Shown here piece after piece: positions 13,853 to 20,709 of a stretch of 32,349 nt of DNA; position 1 is the first letter of the stretch; each line of letters begins with the position of its first letter. Source of the DNA: Betaproteobacteria bacterium (GTDB taxonomy: Bacteria; Pseudomonadota; Gammaproteobacteria; Burkholderiales; Rhodocyclaceae); the NCBI GenBank assembly GCA_009779265.1, contig WREP01000030.1, positions 1 through 32,349 of the forward strand, in the 5' to 3' direction. A program made the position numbers and the translations under genes. The notes under the pieces are model-generated. The model saw only the letters and a program-made list of their open reading frames with translations. It did no database searches and was not told the DNA's origin.

Positions 13853-15172
13853 TTAGCGGCGCGGCAGGATCAGGCGGGCGATCAGGCCGCCGTCGGGGTT
13901 GGGCAGCAAGTCGAGGCGGCCGCCGTGCAGGCGGGCGACGCGGTCGACGATGGCCAGGCCAAGGCCGGTGCCGCCAGCGCCGCTGCGCGCTGCTTCGAGG
14001 CGGGTGAAGGGGCGCTTCAGGCGCTCGATTTCGGCGGGCGGGATGCCGGGGCCGCGGTCGATCACGTCGATGCTTACGGTTTCGGCATCGGCTGCCGCTT
14101 GCAGCCAGACTTCGCCGCCGCCGTATTTGCTGGCATTGTCGATCAGATTGGTCAGGGCGCGCGTCAGGGCCTTGGGCCGCAGTTGGAGGCGTGGCAGTTC
14201 GCTTGGGGTCAGGCGTAGCCGGCAGCCGGCGGCCTGCCGGCGCTCGGCGATATCGCGCAGTAGCGCGGAGAGGTCGGTGTCCAGTGGCGCTTCGCCGGAT
14301 TCGTGGCGGGCGTAGTCCATGAATTGCGAAATTACCGCTTCCATTTCCTCGATGTCGGCGATCACGCCCTGGCGTGCGTTTTCGTCGGCCAGACTCATCT
14401 CGGCTTCGAGGCGCAGGCGGGTGAGCGGCGTGCGCAGGTCGTGCGAGATGCCGGCCAGCACTTCCGAGCGATCCCGCTCGTGACGTTCGAGGCTGCTGGC
14501 CATGGCGTTAAAGGCGCCGGCCAGGCGGCGCATTTCCTCGGCGCCGCTTTCCGCCAGCGGCGGCGGCGTCTGGCCGTGGCCGACGGTGGCGGCGGCAGCG
14601 GCCATGGCCCGCAGCGGGCGGCTGATGCGCGAGGCGATCAGCCAGGCGACGATCAGCGTCAGCAGCACGGCGAGCGCGCCCCAACCGAGCAGATGCCCGG
14701 CGACATTGCGCGTCGCCCGCTCGCGCGGCAGGATCAGCCAGAATTCGTCCTCGTCCCCTTCGTCGAGGCGAAAGCTGATCCAGAAACCGGGTTCGTCATT
14801 GACCGCGGCGGCGACGCGGGTTTGCGGCCCGAGCCGGGCCGCCAGTTCGCGCTGGAGCAGGCGGTGGGAGCGGCTGTCAAAGAGGGGCAGCAGGCGGTCG
14901 TCGGCTTCCGCCGGCAGGAGGCGGATGCCTTCGCGCGAGCCGAGTTCCTGGAAGAGGCGTGGCCGCTTGTCGGCGGCGGCGGCGAGCAGCGAAGCGCGCA
15001 CCAGATTGACCGCCGAGGCCGCCAGTTGCGCCGTGTCGCGGGCGCGCGGCTCGGCGTCGAGATAGCGGTAGAGGCTGAACCAGACGGCGGTAGTGAGCAG
15101 GATGAGCAGCGCCAGCAGCAGGAAGGTGCGCGCCAGGAGCGAGCGCGGCAGCATCCTGGAAAGGGCGTTCAT
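13853..15172 (-). CDS. envZ: Osmosensor-type sensor histidine kinase EnvZ
   Basis: A 439-residue inner-membrane sensor kinase. Two membrane segments (about 15-34 and 161-181) flank a periplasmic domain, followed by a HAMP linker (SRISRPLRAMAAA), the H-box AGISHDLRTPLTRLRLEAEM with phospho-acceptor H244 (E. coli EnvZ His243), and an ATPase domain with N-box LIDNASKYG, G1 DRGPGIP and G2 GGTGLGLAIV. It phosphorylates and dephosphorylates OmpR. The ATG at 15172 is formed at the junction with the repeat element at 15172-15272, which now separates it from ompR by 97 bp, whereas in E. coli the two genes overlap in ATGA. The resulting 5' leader has only a weak ribosome binding site. Confidence 0.95.
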   Translation of the reverse strand: MNALSRMLPRSLLARTFLLLALLILLTTAVWFSLYRYLDAEPRARDTAQLAASAVNLVRASLLAAAADKRPRLFQELGSREGIRLLPAEADDRLLPLFDSRSHRLLQRELAARLGPQTRVAAAVNDEPGFWISFRLDEGDEDEFWLILPRERATRNVAGHLLGWGALAVLLTLIVAWLIASRISRPLRAMAAAAATVGHGQTPPPLAESGAEEMRRLAGAFNAMASSLERHERDRSEVLAGISHDLRTPLTRLRLEAEMSLADENARQGVIADIEEMEAVISQFMDYARHESGEAPLDTDLSALLRDIAERRQAAGCRLRLTPSELPRLQLRPKALTRALTNLIDNASKYGGGEVWLQAAADAETVSIDVIDRGPGIPPAEIERLKRPFTRLEAARSGAGGTGLGLAIVDRVARLHGGRLDLLPNPDGGLIARLILPRR

Positions 15173-15272
15173 TCCGTTTTCATTTCAATCGAGTACGCGA
15201 AGGCGAAGCGCAGACAGTACTGTAGTACGGCCAGCGAAGCCGACAAAGTAATCGGTTGAAAGGGAAATGGAA
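15172..15272 (-). repeat. MITE-like element, copy A, between ompR and envZ
   Basis: This 101-bp sequence starts with TTCC and ends with GGAA, with imperfect terminal inverted repeats of about 25 bp (20 of 25 matching by hand). It is flanked on both sides by TGA (read on the minus strand). Copy B at 17207-17301 matches it at 86 of 95 aligned positions plus one 6-bp gap. The core contains GCCGTACTACAGTACTGTC. The ompR stop codon abuts one end and the envZ start codon forms at the other. Removing the element and one TGA gives GCATGAAC, the ATGA overlap of ompR and envZ. I do not recognise it as a named family. Confidence 0.85.
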
Positions 15273-16001
15273 TCATGCGTCGCGCTTGTCGCCGTCCGGG
15301 ATAAAGACGTAGCCGAAGCCCCAGACGGTTTGCAGGTAGCGCGGCTGCGCCGGGTCGTTCTCGATCAGCTTGCGCAGGCGGGAAATCTGCACGTCGATGG
15401 CGCGGTCGAACGGCCCCTGCTCGCGGCCACGGGCCAGGGTCATCAGCTTGTCGCGCGACAGCGGCTGGCGCGGATGGCGCAGCAACACCTTGAGCACGGC
15501 GAATTCGCCGGTGGTCAGCGGTTGCGCCTCGCCGTCGCGGTGCAGCGTGCGGGCGACCAGATCGACCTCGACATTGCCGAAGCGGACGCTTCCCGCGTCG
15601 TCTTCCGGCGCGCCCGGCGGGCGGTGATCCTGGCGGCGCAGCACAGCATGGATGCGGGCCAGCAGTTCGCGCGGATTGAAGGGCTTGGGCAGATAATCGT
15701 CGGCGCCCATTTCCAGGCCGACGATGCGGTCGACGTCGTCGCCCTTGGCCGTCAACATGATGATCGGCGTCTGGTCGCCGGTGCCGCGCAGGCGGCGGCA
15801 GATCGACAGGCCGTCCTCGCCGGGCAGCATCAGGTCGAGGACGATGAGGTGAAAATGTTCGCGGCCGCGCAGCTTGTCCATCTGTCTGCCGTCGGCGGCG
15901 GCCTTGACCTCGAAGCCCTGCTCGCCGAGATAACGGGTCAGCAGATCGCGCAGGCGGACGTCGTCATCGACGACCAGAAGTTTTTGTGTGCTTTCGTTCA
16001 T
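15273..16001 (-). CDS. ompR: Two-component response regulator OmpR
   Basis: The 242-residue protein has a receiver domain with VDDD (11-14), phospho-acceptor D56 in LIVLDLMLPGEDGLSICRRL and the invariant lysine in DDYLPKPFNPRELLARI, followed by a winged-helix DNA-binding domain ending in RYLQTVWGFGYVFIPD. Similarity to E. coli OmpR is strong over the whole receiver (for example MLPGEDGLSICRRLR and KPFNPRELLARI). It controls target genes, classically porins, under EnvZ. ATG 16001 gives the standard length; an open frame continues upstream to 16133 but has no family sequence. The 153-bp gap to the divergent gene at 16155 probably holds its promoter. Confidence 0.96.
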   Translation of the reverse strand: MNESTQKLLVVDDDVRLRDLLTRYLGEQGFEVKAAADGRQMDKLRGREHFHLIVLDLMLPGEDGLSICRRLRGTGDQTPIIMLTAKGDDVDRIVGLEMGADDYLPKPFNPRELLARIHAVLRRQDHRPPGAPEDDAGSVRFGNVEVDLVARTLHRDGEAQPLTTGEFAVLKVLLRHPRQPLSRDKLMTLARGREQGPFDRAIDVQISRLRKLIENDPAQPRYLQTVWGFGYVFIPDGDKRDA

Positions 16002-16154
16002 GCGCCAAGGGTAATGAAATACGGCCGGAGCGCCGCCGCCAATGGTAACAACGAATTGCCGTCCGACCGAGGGAAACATATCCTTACATTTGCTGCCCGC
16101 TACGCGCCCGATGCCGGCGGACAATGACCGCATCCTTTCGCCCCGCGCACCGCC

Positions 16155-16475
16155 ATGAAATTTCGCCTGTTCCTGCCGCTCTTGCTGTTCGCCCTGTTCG
16201 GCGGCGCGGCGCCGGCTGCCGCCGACGATGATCGTGGCTTCAGCGAGAAGCGCGAATCAAAGTGGTGCGAACTGGCGCCGGACGAGCGCCGCCAGATGCG
16301 CCGGCAAATGCGCGAGCACTGGCACGAGAAACACGCCGCGGACGGCGATGAAGATCAACGCTGGCAGCGCATGGATTCGGACGAGCGCAAACGCCTGCGC
16401 GACGAGATGCGCAAGCACCACAAAAAGCACGACGATAAGCGCGACGACAAGCGCCGGGGCGACTGCCGCGACTGA
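16155..16475 (+). CDS. Small exported, highly charged protein
   Basis: This 106-residue protein begins with a clear signal peptide (MKFRLFLPLLLFALFGGAAPAAA). The mature part is almost entirely charged and has two similar helical units, APDERRQMRRQMREHWHEKH and DSDERKRLRDEMRKHHKKH, then a KHDDKRDDKR tail and two cysteines (in KWCEL and GDCRD). It would lie in the periplasm; the Arg/His/Asp content suggests binding of metal, nucleic acid or another acidic or basic partner, but I recognise no characterised family (a distant likeness to DUF3106 or Spy-like helical repeats is possible). It is divergent from ompR, so regulation by OmpR is a reasonable guess. Confidence 0.7.
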   Translation: MKFRLFLPLLLFALFGGAAPAAADDDRGFSEKRESKWCELAPDERRQMRRQMREHWHEKHAADGDEDQRWQRMDSDERKRLRDEMRKHHKKHDDKRDDKRRGDCRD

Positions 16476-16502
16476 CGGCGTCGCAGAGGCGCGGGCCTCC
16501 GG

Positions 16503-16516
16503 TAAAATGCCGTCCC
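16503..16516 (+). promoter_or_regulatory. Candidate promoter of tsaB with near-leaderless spacing
   Basis: TAAAAT at 16503-16508 (in CCGGTAAAATGCC) lies eight bases before the tsaB ATG at 16517. The eight bases gccgtccc contain no Shine-Dalgarno sequence. A start site seven bases after the hexamer would leave a one- or two-base leader. No -35 box is obvious. Compare the TAAAAT boxes at 4580 and 31490. Confidence 0.4.
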
Positions 16517-17206
16517 ATGCTGATTCTCGCCCTGGAAACCTCGACGGAGCTTGGCTCCTGCGCCCTCTGGCGCGATGGCGTCGTGCTTGAACGCCGCTGT
16601 CCGGCCGGACAGGCGCATTCGGCGACCCTGCTGCCGCTGATCCGCGAACTGCTCGGCGAAGCCGGCGTCGGCGTCGCGGCGCTCGATGCCATCGCCTTCG
16701 GCGCCGGTCCCGGCGCCTTCACCGGCCTGCGCATCGCCTGCGGCGCGGCCCAGGGGCTGGCGGTGGCGGCGGATCGGCCCGTGCTGCCGGTGACCAGCCT
16801 GGAGGCAATGGCGCTGCAAGCCGGCGACGGCCAGGTACTGGCCCTGCTCGATGCGCGCATGGGCGAAGTCTATATCGGCCGCTATCAAGTGGCCGGCGGC
16901 GACTGCCGCTTGCAGGGCGAGATCCATGTGCTGCCGCCGGCCGCGCTGCCCCTGCCTGAAACGGGCGGCTGGCGAGCCTGCGGCAACGCCCCGGCGGCCT
17001 ATCCGGTGCTGGATGAGCGTTTGCGGGCAGCCAGCATCGCCATTCTGCCCGGCATCCTGCCGACGGCGGCGGCGGTGGCCGCGCTGGCGGCACCGCGCGT
17101 GGCGCGCGGCGAGGGTATCGACGCGGCGCTGGCGGCGCCGCTATATGTCCGCGACAAGGTGGCCAAGACGGTTGCCGAGCGCTTAAGCGAAGGCGGCCGG
17201 GCGTGA
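16517..17206 (+). CDS. tsaB: tRNA N6-threonylcarbamoyladenosine protein TsaB
   Basis: TsaB (YeaZ) partners TsaD and TsaE in making the t6A modification at position 37 of ANN-decoding tRNAs. The 229-residue protein has the N-terminal ILALETSTELGSCAL, the GPGAFTGLRIACGAAQGLA block that is the family signature, and VLALLDARMGEVYIGRY. Length is normal. It lacks the metal-binding histidines of TsaD, as expected. The TGA stop abuts the small repeat element at 17207-17301, which separates it from rimI. tsaB-rimI linkage is common in proteobacteria. Confidence 0.95.
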   Translation: MLILALETSTELGSCALWRDGVVLERRCPAGQAHSATLLPLIRELLGEAGVGVAALDAIAFGAGPGAFTGLRIACGAAQGLAVAADRPVLPVTSLEAMALQAGDGQVLALLDARMGEVYIGRYQVAGGDCRLQGEIHVLPPAALPLPETGGWRACGNAPAAYPVLDERLRAASIAILPGILPTAAAVAALAAPRVARGEGIDAALAAPLYVRDKVAKTVAERLSEGGRA

Positions 17207-17301
17207 TTCCATTCCCATCTCAACCGATTACTTTGTCGACTGCCGTACTACAGTACTGTCTGCGCTTCGTCTTCGCGTACTCGATTGATCTGGAAATGGA
17301 A
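17207..17301 (+). repeat. MITE-like element, copy B, between tsaB and rimI
   Basis: This 95-bp element has TTCC...GGAA ends and imperfect 25-bp terminal inverted repeats (20 of 25 by hand), and is flanked by TGA at 17204-17206 and 17302-17304. It is the second copy of the element at 15172-15272 and points the same way relative to transcription. The left TGA is the tsaB stop; the last base A of the element plus the right TGA makes the rimI ATG. Without it the junction would be GCGTGAGC, a GTGA overlap in which rimI would begin with GTG. CTGGAAATGG near its right end can serve as ribosome binding site for rimI. Confidence 0.85.
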
Positions 17302-17762
17302 TGAGCACTCTGACGCTGGCGGCGGAATTCTTCCCGATGAACGAGCGCGATCTCGACGCGGTGGCGGCGCTGGAAGCGTCGGTGCAGAAATTTCCGTGGT
17401 CGCGCGGCAATTTTGCCGATTCGCTGCTCGCCGGCCATGGCGCCTGGGTCTTGCGCCGGGGCGGCGAGTTGATCGGTTTTTCCGTCATCATGCGGGTGAT
17501 CGACGAGGCGCATCTTCTCAACATCGGCGTCGCCGCCCGTTACCAGGGCTGCGGCCACGGCGCCCGGCTGCTGCGTCAGGCGATGGACAATGCCCGGCTG
17601 GCCGGCGCCAGCCGCCTGTTTCTCGAAGTGCGGCCATCGAACGAGCGGGCGGTGGAACTGTACCGCCATTTCGGCTTTCGCCAGATCGCCCGGCGCAAGG
17701 CGTATTACCCGGCCGCCGAGGGGCGCGAGGACGCGCTGGTTTTCGACAAGGAGTTGACATGA
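17301..17762 (+). CDS. rimI: Ribosomal protein S18-alanine N-acetyltransferase
   Basis: RimI is a GNAT acetyltransferase that acetylates the N-terminal alanine of ribosomal protein S18 using acetyl-CoA. The 153-residue protein has the PWSRGNFADSL motif, LLNIGVAARYQGCGHGARLL with the acetyl-CoA-binding Q/R-x-x-G-x-G/A pattern, LEVRPSNERAVELYRHFGF and the conserved C-terminal YYPA. Its ATG at 17301 uses the terminal base of the repeat element upstream. The stop overlaps the glycosylase start in ATGA, so translation of the two is probably coupled. Confidence 0.93.
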   Translation: MSTLTLAAEFFPMNERDLDAVAALEASVQKFPWSRGNFADSLLAGHGAWVLRRGGELIGFSVIMRVIDEAHLLNIGVAARYQGCGHGARLLRQAMDNARLAGASRLFLEVRPSNERAVELYRHFGFRQIARRKAYYPAAEGREDALVFDKELT

Positions 17763-18520
17763 GCCTGAGCCGCGAACAGATGCTGGCGGAAATGGGCATC
17801 GTCCCGCTGTGGGTGCCGCGCCAACCGGCCGTGGCGGCCGAGGACGCCGCGCCGCCCGCCGCTGCTGCCGCCGGGCTCGCGGTGGAGCCGGCGGGCGTGG
17901 TGGAAAAAACGGTGGCAAATGCGCTGCCAGAAGCGGTGGCAGAAGCGGCGGAAGGCGCGCACGGGGATTGGCAGGAATTGGCCGCCGCTGTCGCCGCCTG
18001 CCGTCTTTGTCCGCTCTGCCAGCAACGGCAGCAGGCCGTGCTCGGCGTCGGCGACCGCCGGCCGGACTGGCTGTTCATCGGCGAGGGTCCGGGCGCCGAG
18101 GAGGACGCCCGCGGCGAGCCATTCGTCGGTCAGGCCGGCAAGCTGCTCGACAACATGCTGGCGGCGCTCGACATGGCGCGCGGCCAGCGGGTCTACATCG
18201 GCAATGCCGTCAAATGCCGGCCGCCCGGCAACCGCACGCCGGAAGCGGCGGAAATCGCCGCCTGCCGGCCCTGGCTGGAACGCCAGATCGCCCTGCTGCA
18301 ACCGAAAATCATCGTCCTGCTCGGCAAGGTGGCGGTGCACAGCGTGCTACATGAGGACAGATCGCTCGCCTCCCTGCGCGGCCGCCGCCTCGAACATGGC
18401 GGAATTCCGCTCGTCGTCACTTACCACCCGGCCTATCTGCTGCGCAACCTGCCGGACAAGGCCAAAGCCTGGGAAGATTTGCTTTTTGCCCGCCGGGTTT
18501 TGCGCGACAGCCTTGCCTGA
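17759..18520 (+). CDS. Family 4 uracil-DNA glycosylase (4Fe-4S)
   Basis: This enzyme excises uracil from DNA at the start of base-excision repair. The 253-residue protein has an alanine-rich variable N-terminus (about 20-70) before the catalytic domain. Four cysteines fit the iron-sulphur ligands of family 4: C81 and C84 in CRLC, C153 in VKCRPPGNRTP and C169 in AACRPW. Motif GEGPGAEED (108-116) and YHPAYLLRN (H223) form the uracil-binding active site. The family has a phage SPO1 DNA polymerase-related name in older annotations. The start ATG overlaps the rimI stop and is preceded by a strong AAGGAG. Confidence 0.92.
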   Translation: MSLSREQMLAEMGIVPLWVPRQPAVAAEDAAPPAAAAAGLAVEPAGVVEKTVANALPEAVAEAAEGAHGDWQELAAAVAACRLCPLCQQRQQAVLGVGDRRPDWLFIGEGPGAEEDARGEPFVGQAGKLLDNMLAALDMARGQRVYIGNAVKCRPPGNRTPEAAEIAACRPWLERQIALLQPKIIVLLGKVAVHSVLHEDRSLASLRGRRLEHGGIPLVVTYHPAYLLRNLPDKAKAWEDLLFARRVLRDSLA

Positions 18521-18540
18521 ACGGGCCGGCGATGGGTGGA

Positions 18541-18598
18541 TATCATGCTCAATATCAACCATAATGACCATATTGATCGTATTGGTTGAGGGTTGCTC
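18541..18598 (+). promoter_or_regulatory. Operator/promoter region of the toxin-antitoxin pair
   Basis: The short gap before the antitoxin holds nested inverted repeats: TCAATAT (18549-18555) with ATATTGA (18570-18576), and CAACC (18556-18560) with GGTTG (18584-18588). CATAAT-like and TATTG repeats add an AT-rich core. Antitoxins of the Phd/YefM family autoregulate by binding palindromes overlapping their promoter, so this is the likely operator. GAGGG lies at 18588-18592, a suitable ribosome binding site for ATG 18599. Confidence 0.6.
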
Positions 18599-18871
18599 AT
18601 GATCACCGAAGTTAACGCCGTGACCTTCCGCCAGAATCTCGGCGAAATGCTGAATCTGGTGCAGTACCGCAACGACAGCATTGTCATCAACAAGGATGGC
18701 AAGCCGGTGGCGGCGCTGGTGGATGCCGAATTGTTTGCGCGCATCCGCCGCCTGCGCGACCGCTTCGACGCTCTGAGCGCGCGCCTTGCCGGCGCTTATG
18801 CCGGCGTGCCCGAGGACGAAGGGCTGGCCGAGATCGACGCCATTGTCGCCGATGAACGGAAGTTACGCTGA
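18599..18871 (+). CDS. Antitoxin, Phd/YefM family
   Basis: A 90-residue protein with the Phd/YefM N-terminal fold: MITEVNAVTFRQNLGEMLNLVQYRNDSIVINKDGKPVAALV, which forms the DNA-binding dimer, followed by an acidic, flexible C-terminus (PEDEGLAEIDAIVADERK) of the kind that wraps the toxin. I prefer ATG 18599, eight bases after GAGGG, to TTG 18593. The stop codon overlaps the toxin start in TGATG. It should repress its own promoter through the inverted repeats just upstream and neutralise the PIN toxin. Confidence 0.88.
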   Translation: MITEVNAVTFRQNLGEMLNLVQYRNDSIVINKDGKPVAALVDAELFARIRRLRDRFDALSARLAGAYAGVPEDEGLAEIDAIVADERKLR

Positions 18872-19284
18872 TGCCGGCTTTGCGCGTGGTGTTGGACACC
18901 AATGTTCTGGTGTCGGGGCTGGCCTATCCCGGCAGCGTGCCGGGGCGCATCGTCGGCGTTTGGCGTCAGGGCGGGCTGGAGGTGGTGTTGTCGCGTTACA
19001 TTCTTGACGAGATGGTCAGGGTGCTGCCGCGTCTCTCCAAGGCGGCCTTGAGCGCGGCGGAAATCCGCGATCTGGCGGACAGTTTCATGTTTCTGGCCGA
19101 CATCGTGGAGCCAGCGGCGCAAGCGGATGCCGCTTTGCGGGATGCGGCGGATCAGCCGGTGCTGGCAACCTGGGCGGCGGCGCAGGCCGATTATCTGATT
19201 ACCGGCGACAAGGATTTGCTGGCGCTGTCAGGCAGCTATCCCATCATCACGCCGGCGGCGTTTTGGGCGCTGCACGGAAGTTAA
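18871..19284 (+). CDS. PIN-domain ribonuclease toxin (COG1569 type)
   Basis: This 137-residue protein has the PIN-domain acidic residues that bind Mg2+/Mn2+ in the nuclease site: D9 in VVLDTNVLVSG, an acidic ILDEM segment near 47, and DAADQPVLATWAAAQADYLITGDKDLL with further aspartates. It matches the PIN-family toxins of antitoxin-linked pairs. The start overlaps the antitoxin stop by one base (TGATG). Likely an RNA-cleaving toxin held in check by its partner; the RNA target cannot be told from the sequence. It ends 20 bp from the convergent lplT gene. Confidence 0.88.
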   Translation: MPALRVVLDTNVLVSGLAYPGSVPGRIVGVWRQGGLEVVLSRYILDEMVRVLPRLSKAALSAAEIRDLADSFMFLADIVEPAAQADAALRDAADQPVLATWAAAQADYLITGDKDLLALSGSYPIITPAAFWALHGS

Positions 19285-19304
19285 GCCTCGCTGGCCGCGG
19301 CTTC

Positions 19305-20558
19305 TCAGTGATGTAGCAAGTCGTCGAGATAGCGGGTGTCGTCCCGTTCGCGCTGGTTGTTCAGGTGGCGGATGCGGATGAGGGTCATCAGGGCGCTGAT
19401 GAAAAGGCCGAACAGGGTGAGGATGAGGTAGATCGACAAGTCCAGCCGGATCATCAGGTAGTACAGCCCGGTCATGACCAGAATCGACAGGTTTTCGTTG
19501 AAATTCTGCACGGCGATGGAGTGGCCGGCGCCCATGAGGATGTGGCCGCGGTGTTGCAGGAGGGCGTTCATCGGCACGACGAAAAAGCCGGACAGCGCGC
19601 CGATGAGGATGAGCAGCGGCACGGCCAGCCCCAGGTGGTGCACGAAATTCATCAGCAGCACGACGCCGCCGACGGCGATGCCGAGCGGAATGACCTTGAC
19701 CGATTGGCGCAGCGTGACGAGGCGGGCGGCGATCACGGCGCCGATGGCGACGCCGATGGCGACGACGCCCTGGAGCATCGAGGATTTCGAAAGATCGAAG
19801 CCGAGCGCCGCGTCCGCCCACATGATGACGATGAATTGCAGCGTCGCGGCGACGCCCCAGAAGAGCGTGGTGACGGCCAGCGAAATCTGGCCCAGACGGT
19901 CGCGCCAGAGCAGTGCGAGGCAGTGATTGAATTCGTGCAGCAGGTAGAGGGGATTTTTTTTCAGCGGTTTGTGGTCGACGCCGGTATTGGGCACGTAGAG
20001 GTTGAAGACGGCGGCGACGAGGTAGAGCAGGGCGATGACGGCGACGGCCATTTCGCCGCCGGTGTCGATCAGCGGCAGGCCGAGGTCGAGCAGGGGCTGG
20101 ACGACGGCAGGCTCGATGAGGGCGCCGCCGATGACGACGCCGAGGATGATGGCGCCGACGGTCAGGCCCTCGATCCAGCCATTGGCGACGACGAGCAGGC
20201 GGTGCGGCAGGTATTCGGTGAGGATGCCGTACTTGGCCGGGGAATAGGCGGCGGCGCCGAGGCCGACGATGGCGTAGGCGAGGAGCGGGTGCGCGCCGAA
20301 GAACATCGTGGCGCAGCCGACGATCTTGACGGTGTTGCTGATGAGCATGACCCGTCCCTTGGGCATGGAGTCGGCAAAGGCGCCGACGAAGGCGGCCAGG
20401 GCGACGTAGGAGACGGTGAAAACGGTTTTCAGCAGCGGCTCGTACTCGGTCGGCGCCTGCATTTCGCGCAGGGCGGCGATGGCGGCGATGAGCAGGGCGT
20501 TGTCGGCCAGCGCGGAAAAAAACTGCGCGGCCATGATGATGTAGAAGCCGAATGGCAC
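19305..20558 (-). CDS. lplT: Lysophospholipid transporter LplT (MFS)
   Basis: LplT flips lysophospholipids across the inner membrane so they can be reacylated. The 417-residue MFS protein has the LplT signature near the N-terminus, GFYIIMAAQFFSALADNALLIAAIAAL, and about twelve hydrophobic helices, with the MFS loop GAFADSMPKGRVMLISN. I place the start at GTG 20558 (VPFGFYII): it gives the usual length and lies 28 bases after the predicted transcription start. ATG 20534 would cut off part of the first helix region, and ATG 20711 lies inside the divergent lysR gene. Start choice is moderately certain. In E. coli lplT is joined to aas; no acyltransferase is next to it here. Confidence 0.9.
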   Translation of the reverse strand: MPFGFYIIMAAQFFSALADNALLIAAIAALREMQAPTEYEPLLKTVFTVSYVALAAFVGAFADSMPKGRVMLISNTVKIVGCATMFFGAHPLLAYAIVGLGAAAYSPAKYGILTEYLPHRLLVVANGWIEGLTVGAIILGVVIGGALIEPAVVQPLLDLGLPLIDTGGEMAVAVIALLYLVAAVFNLYVPNTGVDHKPLKKNPLYLLHEFNHCLALLWRDRLGQISLAVTTLFWGVAATLQFIVIMWADAALGFDLSKSSMLQGVVAIGVAIGAVIAARLVTLRQSVKVIPLGIAVGGVVLLMNFVHHLGLAVPLLILIGALSGFFVVPMNALLQHRGHILMGAGHSIAVQNFNENLSILVMTGLYYLMIRLDLSIYLILTLFGLFISALMTLIRIRHLNNQRERDDTRYLDDLLHH

Positions 20559-20592
20559 GTCGAAAACGGTCTCTTTTTGAGTCTGGTCGAGG

Positions 20593-20620
20593 TTTATACC
20601 ATGCTTTGCGCCAGCCGCAA
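20593..20620 (-). promoter_or_regulatory. Extended -10 promoter of lplT
   Basis: On the minus strand TTGCGG (20620-20615) and TATAAA (20598-20593) are separated by 16 bp, with a TG one base before the -10 box (TGG-TATAAA), an extended -10 element. The predicted start site is near 20586, about 28 bases before the GTG at 20558. The site sits in the 151-bp gap between divergent lplT and lysR, so the LysR-type regulator could act here. Confidence 0.55.
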
Positions 20621-20709
20621 GGCTTGTCGGCAAGAGTGAAATCCTGCCGGCCAGGCGGCGGGCGGCGGTGGAATATGGTTGAATAGCGCCCGCAGACACG
20701 AGGAGAATC

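Noticed and set aside
13620-13856. Small open frame in the pilE-envZ gap
   Set aside because: No ribosome binding site, no family likeness, and it contains the hairpin arms.
15172-17301. Repeat element as coding sequence
   Set aside because: Open frames crossing both copies share the peptide SIEYAK-x-KRRQYCST, but only because the DNA is repeated; the frames overlap real genes antisense and have no start signals.
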